Source: Mycoemilia scoparia
Taxonomy: Eukaryota > Kickxellomycota > Kickxellomycetes > Kickxellales > Kickxellaceae
DNA length: 64,000 nt
Reading direction: 5' to 3'
Assembly (NCBI GenBank): GCA_027575805.1
Contig: JANBPU010000011.1
Span: 1-64,000, forward strand
The notes beneath the pieces were generated by a model. It was not told where the DNA came from. It was given only the letters and a program-made list of their open reading frames with translations, and searched no databases. This document shows positions 45,629 to 56,721 of the stretch, one piece after another; position 1 is the first letter of the stretch; each line of letters opens with the position of its first letter. A program made the translations under genes and the position numbers.

Positions 45629-47138
45629 CTAGCGCCGTTTCTTGGAACTGCTACCATGGCTGCCAACATTGTCCTTCAAGCCACCCATTTTCTCCAAAGC
45701 ACGCTTGCTAAGCCTTCTGTCCTGGTCCCACAGAGAATCTTGGACAGACGTGTCTTCTTTTTTCAGAGTTGTCCACTTGGTTCGCCCGGATCTTCCAAAG
45801 TTTTTGGCTTTTGCAATATCTGGTATCTGGTCATTCTTCAAAACACTTGAATCGCCTGTATATACTGTCCTCTTCAGCAGACGCTCATCAATATCTTGGT
45901 AGAACGCACCTTTGTGATAATATCTTTCACTTGATCCTTTAGCTCCCCTCTCCAGATTCTTTTCTTCTCTTTTCTGTCTAGCCAATTCCATATCCTCACG
46001 CAGCCTTTCCTCTTCTGTCATGTTTGCTCGACGCTCTCTTTCTTTTTCCTCCAGCTCATTTGCCATCCGTTCTTCTTTATAGGCTTTGATGCGCTTCAAT
46101 TCTCTTAGCTTCCATGCATTGTATTCGGCTTCTTCGTCAATTCCATCAGTATCATCGACCTCCAGTACATTGATATCATCGACATCTGGAACAGTCATCT
46201 CATGCTTAACTTGCTCAGCAGCCATCCTCTTTGACTCTTCACGGCGCTTCGTTTGAGCCTTAAGTTTATCCTCCAAAGTAGCGTCGACGTAATCGTCGGT
46301 ATCCTCCTTTGTTGTAGCTGGCACAGCATTGCGTTTATTCTTTGGTATAAATACCGGTTTTATCATTGGAATGGTTGGAATGTCGTCACCACTGCTCTCG
46401 CTTTCATCGCTGGACTCTTGAGAAGTAGATGACTCCTATAACAAAAAGAAAACTTAGAAAGATTGTTGGGCTTCAAACTGTAAATGCAATAATATATACC
46501 AACCTCTTCGCTATCATCACCGCTGGCATCTTCAGATTCTGATACCTCTTTTTCCAATTCCTTTTCCTCTTGCCTTCTTTTAAGAAGTGCTTTTCTCCTT
46601 AAAGCTGCTCGACTATTTTCCTCATCATTACTTTCAGATTCACTTTCTATCGACCAGAATTGCAAAAAAATATTCATCAGAGAAATTTCTAAAAACAACA
46701 TGACCACTGATGCAAAATCACTGACGTAGTATAGAATTCCATACCTTCAGAAGAATATTCACGACGCCTTGCACTGCTTACGTTCAAAGATGCTGTGGAT
46801 GGCTGCTTGTTATCGTCTTGGTCACTGTCTATACTGCTCTCGCTATCGCTACTATGTTCTTCCGATCCGATATGCCGATGTCCTTGCTGCTGTTTAGTAA
46901 AACTAATATTTATTGGTAAATGTCTTTGCGGTTGTTGTTGTTGTTGTTGTTGTTGTTGCTTAATCACTGATATCACCTCCTTTCCATGGTCTTTTGTATC
47001 TCTTGGCTCGTGCTCTGATTCTGATTCTGATGATGCAGATAAATCAACAGCACTTTCTGGTGCCTTTCCAGGAAAATACCGACGTATTTTTGTGCCGGAT
47101 GTAACAACGGACGCTGATGATTTAGGTGCCTTGCTCAT
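45629..47138 (-). CDS. MFAP1: MFAP1-like spliceosomal protein
   Basis: Homolog of microfibrillar-associated protein 1, despite its name a nuclear component of the spliceosomal B complex. 447 residues. Exons (-): 46745-47138, 46504-46646, 45629-46435. The N-terminal half is acidic Ser/Glu-rich (ASSESESEHEPRD, SSDSESSIDSDQDD) with a run of nine glutamines coded by CAA repeats. It continues with RRKALLKRRQEEKELEKEV. The conserved C-terminal half includes IPMIKPVFIPKNKRNAV, EYNAWKLRELKRIKAYKEE, MTEEERLREDMELARQKREE, YYHKGAFYQD and SGRTKWTTLKKEDTS. The end is DNVGSHGSSSKKRR. Family assignment is strong. Confidence 0.93.
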
Positions 47139-49305
47139 TATTTATCGCGGTCTTGTCTAGAAATACACATACACAGTCCTACCAGATCCGAACCCCCCTT
47201 TTGTTTTGGCAAATGAGCATTTGCATTGATCTGGGTAGGGCCGATCGATAACGATCAAGTTTTACAAGAATATTTTCACAATCTCGGAGCGGTTATGGGT
47301 GAGCATTGATGTGATAATACATGTGCGTCAACCTTTTTTATTATATATGCTACTAGTATATAGGTCTAAACATGCTCCTTAGAAGAATAAACACTATATA
47401 ATTATCGCCCATCTTTTTATTGTAACAAATAGCAACAAAGGCTTGTAGTGTATTTAAATAAATAGGCTGTGAAGTGCCAGGAGTGCTGGACCAAATAGCA
47501 AGATTGAGATGGTAGGGTTGGTCTGGTTGAAAGGAAAATATGGGGAAAAATCAGTAGAAAAACACTATGACTACATGACGGACAAAGAAACAGGTTTTTG
47601 CCAACAAAGAGTAGCATAAAACGATCAGTTTTATGCGAAATACATAGGCAAGCAGCATTCACTCGTTGCTGAATGACGACATATATGCAAGATACCTGAC
47701 CTAACGGGCATGGTTGATGGCAACAAAGATGATGATTTCTAATAGGAGTTATTCACTAGGCAACTCTGCTATCCTTTCCTGCGGAAGTAGCCAAAAGATA
47801 CATTTTCCCCACACTAAGTAAGCAATTAGACAAACAAATGGCGGCTGGTCTTAGTGCTATAGCAACATGATTAGAGACCTAGATTGTGACCAAATGTTGC
47901 AAGCACAATTGGAAGAGTCTCCTCCAAAAGTGTACCAGAATAATCACTCCAACGCCAGCCTAAAATGTTTGGCTTGTGGGCCAAATCTGCTGGAGAGGCA
48001 GAACAGTGCAATTAGGCTCACTTTTGATAAAGAGCCCGCCAATTGGTGCAGAAAAAATCGACTGCCATCTTGCTATGTTCCCATTAGCTTACAGGGATGG
48101 ACGCAGATTTCTAGATAAGGGCACCCGGTTCGGCTAGGCAACTGGAAAATAAGGACAACCACGATGGTGCTGTAAGGGGCTCTAGCTCAAAAGTCCAAGA
48201 CACCAGTCTCGACTCTTAAGGTAGGCTGATGCCCAAACACGTGCAGGTCGTGACACATGGCGGCTTCAAGATATAGAATGGCAGATGTGTATCAAACTAA
48301 GATGTGGAGGGATACATCCAATTACCTCCAAGCCCATCCCTTTGTAACGACTGTGGCAAACATGCATGTGTGTTTGGAGATGCCTTCAGCTAATACTGAA
48401 ATATCTTGGCACTGCAAGTCCATAAGCCAACAACGAACCGGAAAGAATGCCACAAGGGCTGAGATCAGATATTTTGGGGTAGTTGGAACTTCATTGGTCT
48501 GCTCACAGACAAAGGCTGAGACTTGGCTAGCCTTCATCCACAGCCTTGACTGGGCTTTCCGATTATTACAACGGCCTTTTCTCGCCCTGGGGTCTACACA
48601 ACAATCTCCTTGATAGTATTAACTGCTGGCTTATATTTGTGGCATTCTGCACGACTCAACGTAATAAATGTCAGCTAGAGGCCGCCCCCTCCTGTTAAAA
48701 GACACACGAAGTTTTAAAAATTCCTAACTCCTATCCTTCTCCCTCTCTCTTTTTCTCTCTTTGAATTCCTTCAACTTGCATTATATATTTACAACTTTTT
48801 ATACATTGTAGCAACCAATCCCCTGCTTGGCCAAAGGAACCATATATCCGCCACAATATACTATCATACCCATACAGCGAAGCTTCTTCCAGCTCGGATT
48901 GGACAAAATACGGGGTGATCTCAAGACAGCCGAACTCTCTCTCTCTCTCTGCCACTTGTGTCCAGAACTACCCCGACAGCCCGCCTAATCTCCTTATTTT
49001 ATTTGTCTAGAACATTGGCAGTACCTTTCCGTCTTTTCCCTTCTTCTTTCTGGCTACGGTTAAAAGTTGTGCTACACCCTCATATTTGCTACGACTCTGC
49101 CACAATCATCTTCTCCACCTCTCTCTCTCCCCTCTTTCTGCATAAGGTTTTATTTTAAAAAGCCATTTTACTTTTTTTGTTACTACCAAAAACCTAATCA
49201 CACCACTTCACGGCACAGCAACATCATAGCATTGCCGCTGATATTACTGTTTCGTGATACACTCCAACATAGCATACCACACCACCAACCCCGCCATCCA
49301 ACAAA
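47139..49305. other. 2.2-kb intergenic region upstream of the mannosyltransferase
   Basis: Divergent space between MFAP1 and the GT15 gene. Frames at 47867-48118 and 48257-48613 have ATGs but no recognisable domain. From 48720 to 49140 the sequence is rich in CT tracts (CTCTCTCTCTCT at 48937-48950, CTCTCTCTCTCCCC near 49120), typical of a pyrimidine-rich fungal promoter or 5' leader. Confidence 0.45.
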
Positions 49306-51219
49306 ATGATAAACAGGGTTAAGCTATTCATTCTCCTGGCGGTTTGCTCTTTGCTTTTAATATCAACCAAGCTTTTCTATTCGGCGGACCATATTCCCAT
49401 TGACGCCGATACGATCAACCGCTATATACCTCTGAAAAAGGCTGCTGTTCTTGGTGATTACCACCAAAAGCCCGAAGCCAATGAAAAAGAAACCACAGCC
49501 TACGAAAGCGAGTCGCCTTCTACACGGGTAAATGCTGCCTTTGTGGCCCTTGTCCGCAACTCGGAGCTCGCTGGCCTTCGCAGCACTGTGCGCCAGATTG
49601 AGGACCGTTTCAATCGCAAGTACAAGTATCCCTACATATTCCTTAACGATGTGCCCTTTACCGAAGAGTTTAAGCGGGGCATGAGTTTTGTTACCGACAA
49701 TGAAATTCGCTACGGAATGTTGAATGCCTCGGACTGGAGTATCCCAAAACACCTCGATCCCGCCAAGGTCTTTGCTGCCCTGGAAAAGAACAAGAGTCGC
49801 TATATCTATGGCGGCAGTCTTAGCTATCGCTACATGTGCAGGTAAGCATTATCATTTTTCTGGACAATATATGATTGACTGTTGGTTGTGTGTTTGTGTG
49901 TGTGTATGCGAAGCTTTTGTGTTGGGTCTTTTCCCCAAGACTTTTAAAAGCGCCACAGTTTTTAAATCCTTAAATTCTCTCATGCATACGCATGCACAAA
50001 GACAAGTGAATGGCAAGATAAACTTTCCTTGCTTTTTCTTCTTTGTTACTGCAGTGTCCTCTAAAATGTTTTTGTTGACACTGCGCCTTCTTCGCCCTCC
50101 CCTCAAAAAAAGCCGATGTTATTGATAATAGATAAAATATTTTTGGGCTCTATCTTGATCAAGTCCACACAATGACTTTCCCTGTGTGCACTCCCCACTA
50201 TCATCAATGCAAAGTAGAGGCATATGTGTGAGCCCATTACACAGCGATGGGGATCTAATAATAGGAGACACTAAATTTATTTGTATATAAAATATGATAG
50301 GTTCCAGTCTGGGCTGTTTTATGATCACCCACTGCTCAAGGATCTCGAGTATTATTGGCGAATTGAGCCTGATGTAAATTACTACTGCGACCTGGACTAC
50401 GACCCCTTCGTATTTATGAAAGAAAATGGAAAGCGCTATAGTTTCACAATTGCCCCGCTTGAATGGGAAAAGACCGTTGAGACTTTGTGGCCAACCACGC
50501 TTACTTGGATCAAGGAAAACCCCCACCATCTGCCTGAAGAGTCCATGATCAACTGGGTAATGGGGAACAACGGCGACTACAATATGTGCCACTTTTGGTC
50601 CAACTTTGAAATAGTCGACCTATCTCTATACAGGTATGTGAAAGCACTTTGTTTGGTCTATCTATATGGGTGATTATTTTTGAAGGGCCAAGTTTTACTA
50701 GTAGGCCAGTTTCATCTCGCATACCGGTTAAGCCTATATTATCATTGATAAATGTAGTCTGTTTTTAGCCCTTCAAAAATAACTACCTATATGAGTAACA
50801 GTGGGGCGGGGCTCTCTCCACTTATTAATATCAAATTCACTAACAAACACATAACTACTTACCTGTGCCATAGATCCGAGGCATATCGGTCGTATTTTGA
50901 CCACCTTGACAAATCTGGCGGTTTCTTCTATGAAAGATGGGGTGATGCGCCCATTCACTCCATCGCCGCCAGCATGTTCTTGAAGAAGTCCGAGATTCAC
51001 TGGTTTGAAGACATTGGCTACAAGCATCCCGGCAACGAGCACTGCCCACGCCCCGAAGAAATGGCCCTCAAGTGTGTATGTGATAGCAGCCGCTCATACA
51101 CCTACAGGTCACGCTGCCAGAGACGCTTCTCGCTAGTGCAAGATGTCAAGAAGGAAGAGCTCCTACAAAAGGTTGCGCAACGACTAATCGATGTCCCTCC
51201 TGCCAGCCCACAACCATGA
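49306..51219 (+). CDS. GT15 alpha-1,2-mannosyltransferase (KRE2/KTR family)
   Basis: Golgi type II membrane glycosyltransferase using GDP-mannose to extend O- and N-linked mannans; 404 residues. Exons: 49306-49841, 50301-50633, 50874-51219. A short cytosolic tail (MINRVK) precedes one membrane anchor (LFILLAVCSLLLISTKLFY). Catalytic-domain blocks: VNAAFVALVRNSELAGL, YPYIFLNDVPFTEEFK, YWRIEPDVNYYCDLDYDPF (conserved EPDV motif), KENPHHLPEESMINWVMG, YNMCHFWSNFEIVDLSLYRS, GGFFYERWGDAPIHSIAASM and GYKHPGNEHCPRP. Intron 1 is 459 bp, long for this window. Intron 2 (240 bp) contains a subfamily B MITE. The paralog within the KRE2/KTR/MNT group cannot be decided from sequence alone. Confidence 0.94.
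50663..50794 (+). mobile_element. MITE-like element, subfamily B, copy 2, inside GT15 intron 2
   Basis: About 130 bp. The left end TATATGGGTGATTATTTTTG plus AAGGG is matched inverted by CCCTTCAAAAATAACTACCT then ATATG. The interior has TTTTACTAGTAGGCCAGTTT and TATTATCATTGATAAATG. It makes up over half of the 240-bp intron; the intron's own splice sites lie outside it. Confidence 0.9.
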
Positions 51220-51651
51220 TGAAATCTCTCTTTTCTGTACAAACCTACTACTACATACTTTACGATTTAAACAGCAATACTATATCCATTCTAGATTTAA
51301 AATCTCGCTTTAAATTATAATACATGAAATAGACAATACCAAAATGACCCATACAATGAAGAGTTATACTGCGTTATTTCCCACAATATTTTGCTACACG
51401 CGTGCTATGCTGCTTTAACTTGAGCTCGAAATGATTCACAGAGGACACTTTAGGCGTTAGAGTAGACAATATTGGAGCGGAATTAAAAAGACAGTTTATT
51501 GAAAATGCCACAGAGTAAATAATATATTGGAGGAAGTTGGACGCTGAAAATACAAAGTTTAATCCTTTAAAATAACATTGGGTACTGTTTAGGATACTAA
51601 GCTAAAAATAACCAATAACACGAAATAGATGTGTATGATAGAGAGAAAGGC
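51220..51651. other. Convergent 3' spacer
   Basis: About 430 bp between the converging GT15 and SCD6 genes. AT-rich; nothing supportable. Confidence 0.45.
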
Positions 51652-53176
51652 TTATGCTGTGGCTTGCGATTGATTAATGGTGTTGTTGGGTGTGGGGTTG
51701 ACTTGGGCGGTGCTGCTGTTACGGTTATAATGCTGGTGTCCATTATATCTATTATTATTATTGTTGTTGTTATAGCGGGGGTTGTTGTTATTGTAGTAAC
51801 CACGACCGCGGCCACGACCTCCTCTTCCTCTACCACGCCCATAACCTCTATGATCAATAGATACCTGACCAAAAGTTTCTACGTTCTGGCGACGCTCTTT
51901 CTGCATACGGGCTCTTCCATCAATAGAATTGCCCTGTGCTTGATTTTGTATGCGCTCCTTGACTTCACACGAGATATCGTCAAAGAAGGACTTTTGTTTG
52001 TCATAAAATGCATCAGCCTTTGGCTGAGTAGAAGTTTCAGCGACGACTTGGTCAACAGCACTAGTTTCTGAATCACCGACAGAGAGGCCGGAGAATTCCT
52101 TCATTAGCTCATCCTTGTTGAACTTGGAGTTAGAAGACTCAAAGTCAAAATCAGAATCGGGGACTGGGATTCCATGTGGTCTACGGAACCCTCCCCTCCT
52201 GATATTGTGACCTCTATTGTAGCCGCCGCGGTGACGATTCTGGTTGTTATGAGAAGGATATGAGCGGTGGGGCTCTAGGGCATCCGAGTCCTTGGCTTGA
52301 ATAGTGGCAAAGTCGGTTGTTGACTCAGAATCTACAGTCTTTTCTTCTACAACAGGCTTGGGTTGAGTCTTTGGTTCGGGAGTCTATTTGTAAACAGAGT
52401 CAATGGTTAGCATTAACGCTATGATAATGTGATAAAAGGGGTTATTTGCAAAGTGGTACATATCAGTAGGAAGGCATGCAGTGTTTTAAATCCGTCATTA
52501 TAATCGGTTGCGCTTTTGCAATTCATCATTATACAAAAAGCTATTGGGGTAGGATGGACACAAAGACAAGTCTTACTTTTATCTTTTCGACAACTGGTTC
52601 GGCAACAGGCTGTTGTGGCACTGGCTTAGGCTTGACAGATTCTTGCTGTGCCTTTTGAGCAGGCTGTTGTATAGGAGCTCCGGCCTAAAACAATAAACAA
52701 TTAGTTAGTATTTTGTGATATTTACAAAAACAAAATAGTGATTGCTATGATTAATCTCAGAAGGAAGGCAGTATCGATTTTGTCCCCATTAACAATAGCT
52801 TCGGGTTATAGGTTCAAGCGATAATCATCAGAGTCAAAACTATAGTTACAAGAATATATGAATTTGAACCTACATTAAGAATAGCGGGGTCGGCTGGTGG
52901 AGGAGGAGGTGGTGGTGGCTGCTGTTGCTGGGTTTCACTTTCAAATTGAACACTGATGACATCAGTTGCTCTAAATTGTATATATTCGTAAACATCGTTG
53001 GAAGGAGGAATCTCTTCAAGTGGGTTTTGCTTGCGGCCCTCAGTTCCCATGGAACGGACTTGTTCCAGGGCTATCGTCTGCTCTTCTTCGTTGACATCTT
53101 TCAAGGTACCAACATAACGAATGTTGCTCTTTGAAATGAGGCTTATACGGTTTCCATATGGTGATTCCCCGCTCAT
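51652..53176 (-). CDS. SCD6: Scd6/LSM14 mRNA decapping activator and translational repressor
   Basis: P-body RNA-binding protein of 380 residues. Exons (-): 52874-53176, 52577-52684, 51652-52383. The N-terminal Lsm domain (about 1-80) reads PYGNRISLISKSNIRYVGTL, then VNEEEQTIALEQVRSMGTEG and IQFRATDVISVQFE. A Gln run, a polyproline run and a Pro/Gln linker follow. The C-terminal half has the diagnostic boxes in family order: FDF box (DSDFDFESSNSKFNKDELMK), FFD box (FYDKQKSFFDDIS) and TFG box (RRQNVETFGQVS), between RGG/RG-rich segments (RGRGRGGRGRGRGYYNNNN) that likely bind RNA and eIF4G. The terminal Asn run is coded by AAC/AAT repeats. Identification is firm. Confidence 0.95.
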
Positions 53177-53906
53177 CTTGGACAGATGGTCGCTCTGAAA
53201 ATAGATTCAGAGAAAGAGGTGAATATTATGCGTATATGAATGGAAAAGTGGGATGTGGAAGCTTCCTGTATGGGCAGCAAACACACAAATAGCCGAAATT
53301 GAGGATTTAAAGGGAGAAGGATGATAAAGAGTCGTAAGGACTCAATGGATGGTTTTTGGTAATTACCTTTGGATACGGATGCGAGGCTTGTAGAGAAAAC
53401 ACAGCTGCATTTCTGTTGTTGATACGGATGCGCTAACAACTGCGTGATGCAGACGTTGACGTAAGCACCTGAAATATCTGATTTGATCTTTGATCATCCA
53501 AGTGTGAAAGTGATGTATGGGAATCAAAAGAAACTCTAAAATGGGGTTATTTATGATTAAACAAGAAAAGCATGTTTTTTGGAAACTTGGAGTACTATGT
53601 ACTTGGTGACTTATTAACTCTATGTTATCAGGAATATATGGATCATAATTTTTGAAGGATGAATTTTGGTGACCGGTGATTATAGGGGCAATCCCAGACT
53701 AATGGATGTCCAGTTTTACTAGTAAACTTTCACCCTTCAAAAATCATGATCCATATGTGTAGGCAATTAAAGGCCACTTTTCAAACAATTTCATTTTATT
53801 TAATAGGTCGACGTTGTTGAAGGATAAAGTGTATTTTAGGAAATAGTATATTGAAAAAAGATAGCCTTGAGTCTAGCCTTGGTTAAAATGCATGTTGTTC
53901 ATCATA
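53177..53906. other. Spacer between SCD6 and PRE6 with a MITE
   Basis: About 730 bp. Apart from the MITE at 53635-53758, no gene or RNA is apparent. The part next to 53177 is the SCD6 promoter/leader. Confidence 0.5.
53635..53758 (+). mobile_element. MITE-like element, subfamily A, copy 8
   Basis: Ends TATATGGATCATAATTTTTG and CAAAAATCATGATCCATATG. The interior GATTATAGGGGCAATCCCAG and CCAGTTTTACTAGTAAACTT match copy 6 (34382-34504) nearly base for base; I count roughly ten differences over about 120 bp. Confidence 0.9.
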
Positions 53907-55166
53907 TTATAGGATAAGAGATTGCCTGGCCTTCTCCTCCTGTTCACGCTTTTTCTCCTCAACAATTTTAACAAGAGCATCGATTATATCTTTTGATACG
54001 TGCTATTTATAAAGATATTTTATATTGCACTTAGCATTTAGATGGTTGTTGTCAAACAACATAGGCAATTATATAATAATCTATTAGATGGTCTCACCTC
54101 GACAACTGGCTTTCCATTCTGAGCATATACAGCAACAATGCCAATATCATCACAATGGGCACCCTAAGAAGCAAGTCAATAAATACAAAGCATGTTTTTA
54201 ATAGTGAGGTTATATAATTGATTGATAGATCGTTTAAAAGCATCTCTTACCTTATCTAATGCTTTGATCGCAAGTTCGCCAAAGAGCTTCTTGGTCTCTT
54301 CAATAGATTCTGGCTCACTTTCAGCTACTTGTTCATATTCAGCCTCAAGCAATTCTCTGATATCATCGCTTTTACCTCCAATTGCAGTAGCCTATATTTC
54401 GAAACGTTAGATTTAGTCCACTGTACAAATGCTGATATACCCCAATATCACGCTAGTAAAATATATACTTACAACCCATTCATTATATATTCCTGATGGT
54501 TGTGTATGGAATAGTCGTGGGGTTCCATTGGGATCTATGCCTGCAAGTAGAGTAGAAACACCAAATGGTCTCCGACCACCACTTTGAGTATATTTCTGTT
54601 GGGTATATGCGACATGCCTTGCGATCATTTCAACTGTTGGTGGATCGTCAAGATTCAATCTATGGCTTTGAGCTTCCAAACGTGCTTCATTAGAAAGGAC
54701 ACGAGCATCAGCATTCAAACCTATATATAAAATTTATTTGTTTGTATGGGTTCAAAAATGGGCCATTATTACAAATATTCAATTCAAAAATAACTGTAGT
54801 AGTAAATATGACCTTGTGCATACCTGAGAAAGCCATGAAAATATGTTCATCAATGTTGTAAACCTTTCTGATAGTGCGTGGATCCTGAAGTTCTGGTGTT
54901 GTTTGCCTCCCATATGCGATTAAAACAAGTTTCTTTGAACGTACGCCAACCTAACAATATTTACAAGAAAAAGCAATATCAATACGCAAGCTCCTGCTTT
55001 CTCAAGATTCGAAAAGGTATTTGAAATATTTATTTATTCAATAATCGCCAATTTAGCAATAATTACGTACCACAGGGATTCCTCTGCGAACTGCCTCCTC
55101 TGCATATTCAACTTGAAATAAGTGACCGTCTGGTGAGAATACAGTTAGTGCAGTGTCATAGGCCAT
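53907..55166 (-). CDS. PRE6: 20S proteasome alpha-type subunit, alpha4 (Pre6/PSMA7)
   Basis: Alpha-ring subunit of the 20S proteasome, 257 residues, noncatalytic, shaping the gate. Exons (-): 55071-55166, 54824-54950, 54473-54720, 54251-54391, 54098-54163, 53907-54002. The N-terminal alpha signature is [20 protein letters not shown] then EEAVRRG. Further blocks: [78 protein letters not shown]. The sequence and charged tail ([15 protein letters not shown]) fit alpha4 best. It lies head-to-head with the ubiquitin-eS31 gene, 530 bp between starts. Confidence 0.92.
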
Positions 55167-56158
<992 letters not shown>

Positions 56159-56721
56159 TTTGCTTTTAATCAGCAAATATTTTTTATTCATCCATTAAAT
56201 GGAACATTAACTTCAAAAACAATTTATTATCACTGCTGTTGTACATTTATTATAAAGTATTCAAATATCCTTTTCCATCGCATTTGTCCCAAACGTTGAA
56301 AATTCTATATTAATGTAATGTGGGGATTTTGTAACCTAATTTCCCCGAATATCATTTACACTAATTCGCTTTTCATTGGGATATATTTGGCATTGGCATA
56401 CAGGTAATTTTCATTTTAATGGATTTTCCCTCAAGCCATTCTAAGTATTAAAAAGTCTTAACTTTATGCATTTACTTGAGACACGTTTATCCACTTCAGA
56501 GCTGCTCCTTGCACCTAAAATCCAAAGCCCTTATACCACTAAAGGATAAAGATACTGCTTTTTAGTTCATGTATAGAAATTGCTGATCAAGAAAAAATAT
56601 CACTGATTTGATTATAATTTTTTATTGCTTGTTGAAAAAGAACCAAAAGAGCTACAGAACACTATTTTTTCTACGTTTTTGTTTTTTTTTCTTTTATAGC
56701 TACATATATAAAACACACGCC
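56159..56721. other. Spacer upstream of ERB1
   Basis: About 560 bp, AT-rich, no gene. The ERB1 frame is open upstream to 56608 without a suitable ATG. Confidence 0.45.

Noticed and set aside
47867..48613. Two plus-strand frames (83 and 118 codons) upstream of the mannosyltransferase
   Set aside because: No conserved motif and no consistent splice linkage. The second frame has an overlapping antisense frame.
51631..52071. Hydrophobic Val/Ile-rich plus-strand frame, looks like membrane protein
   Set aside because: Antisense shadow of the Asn and RG repeats of SCD6.
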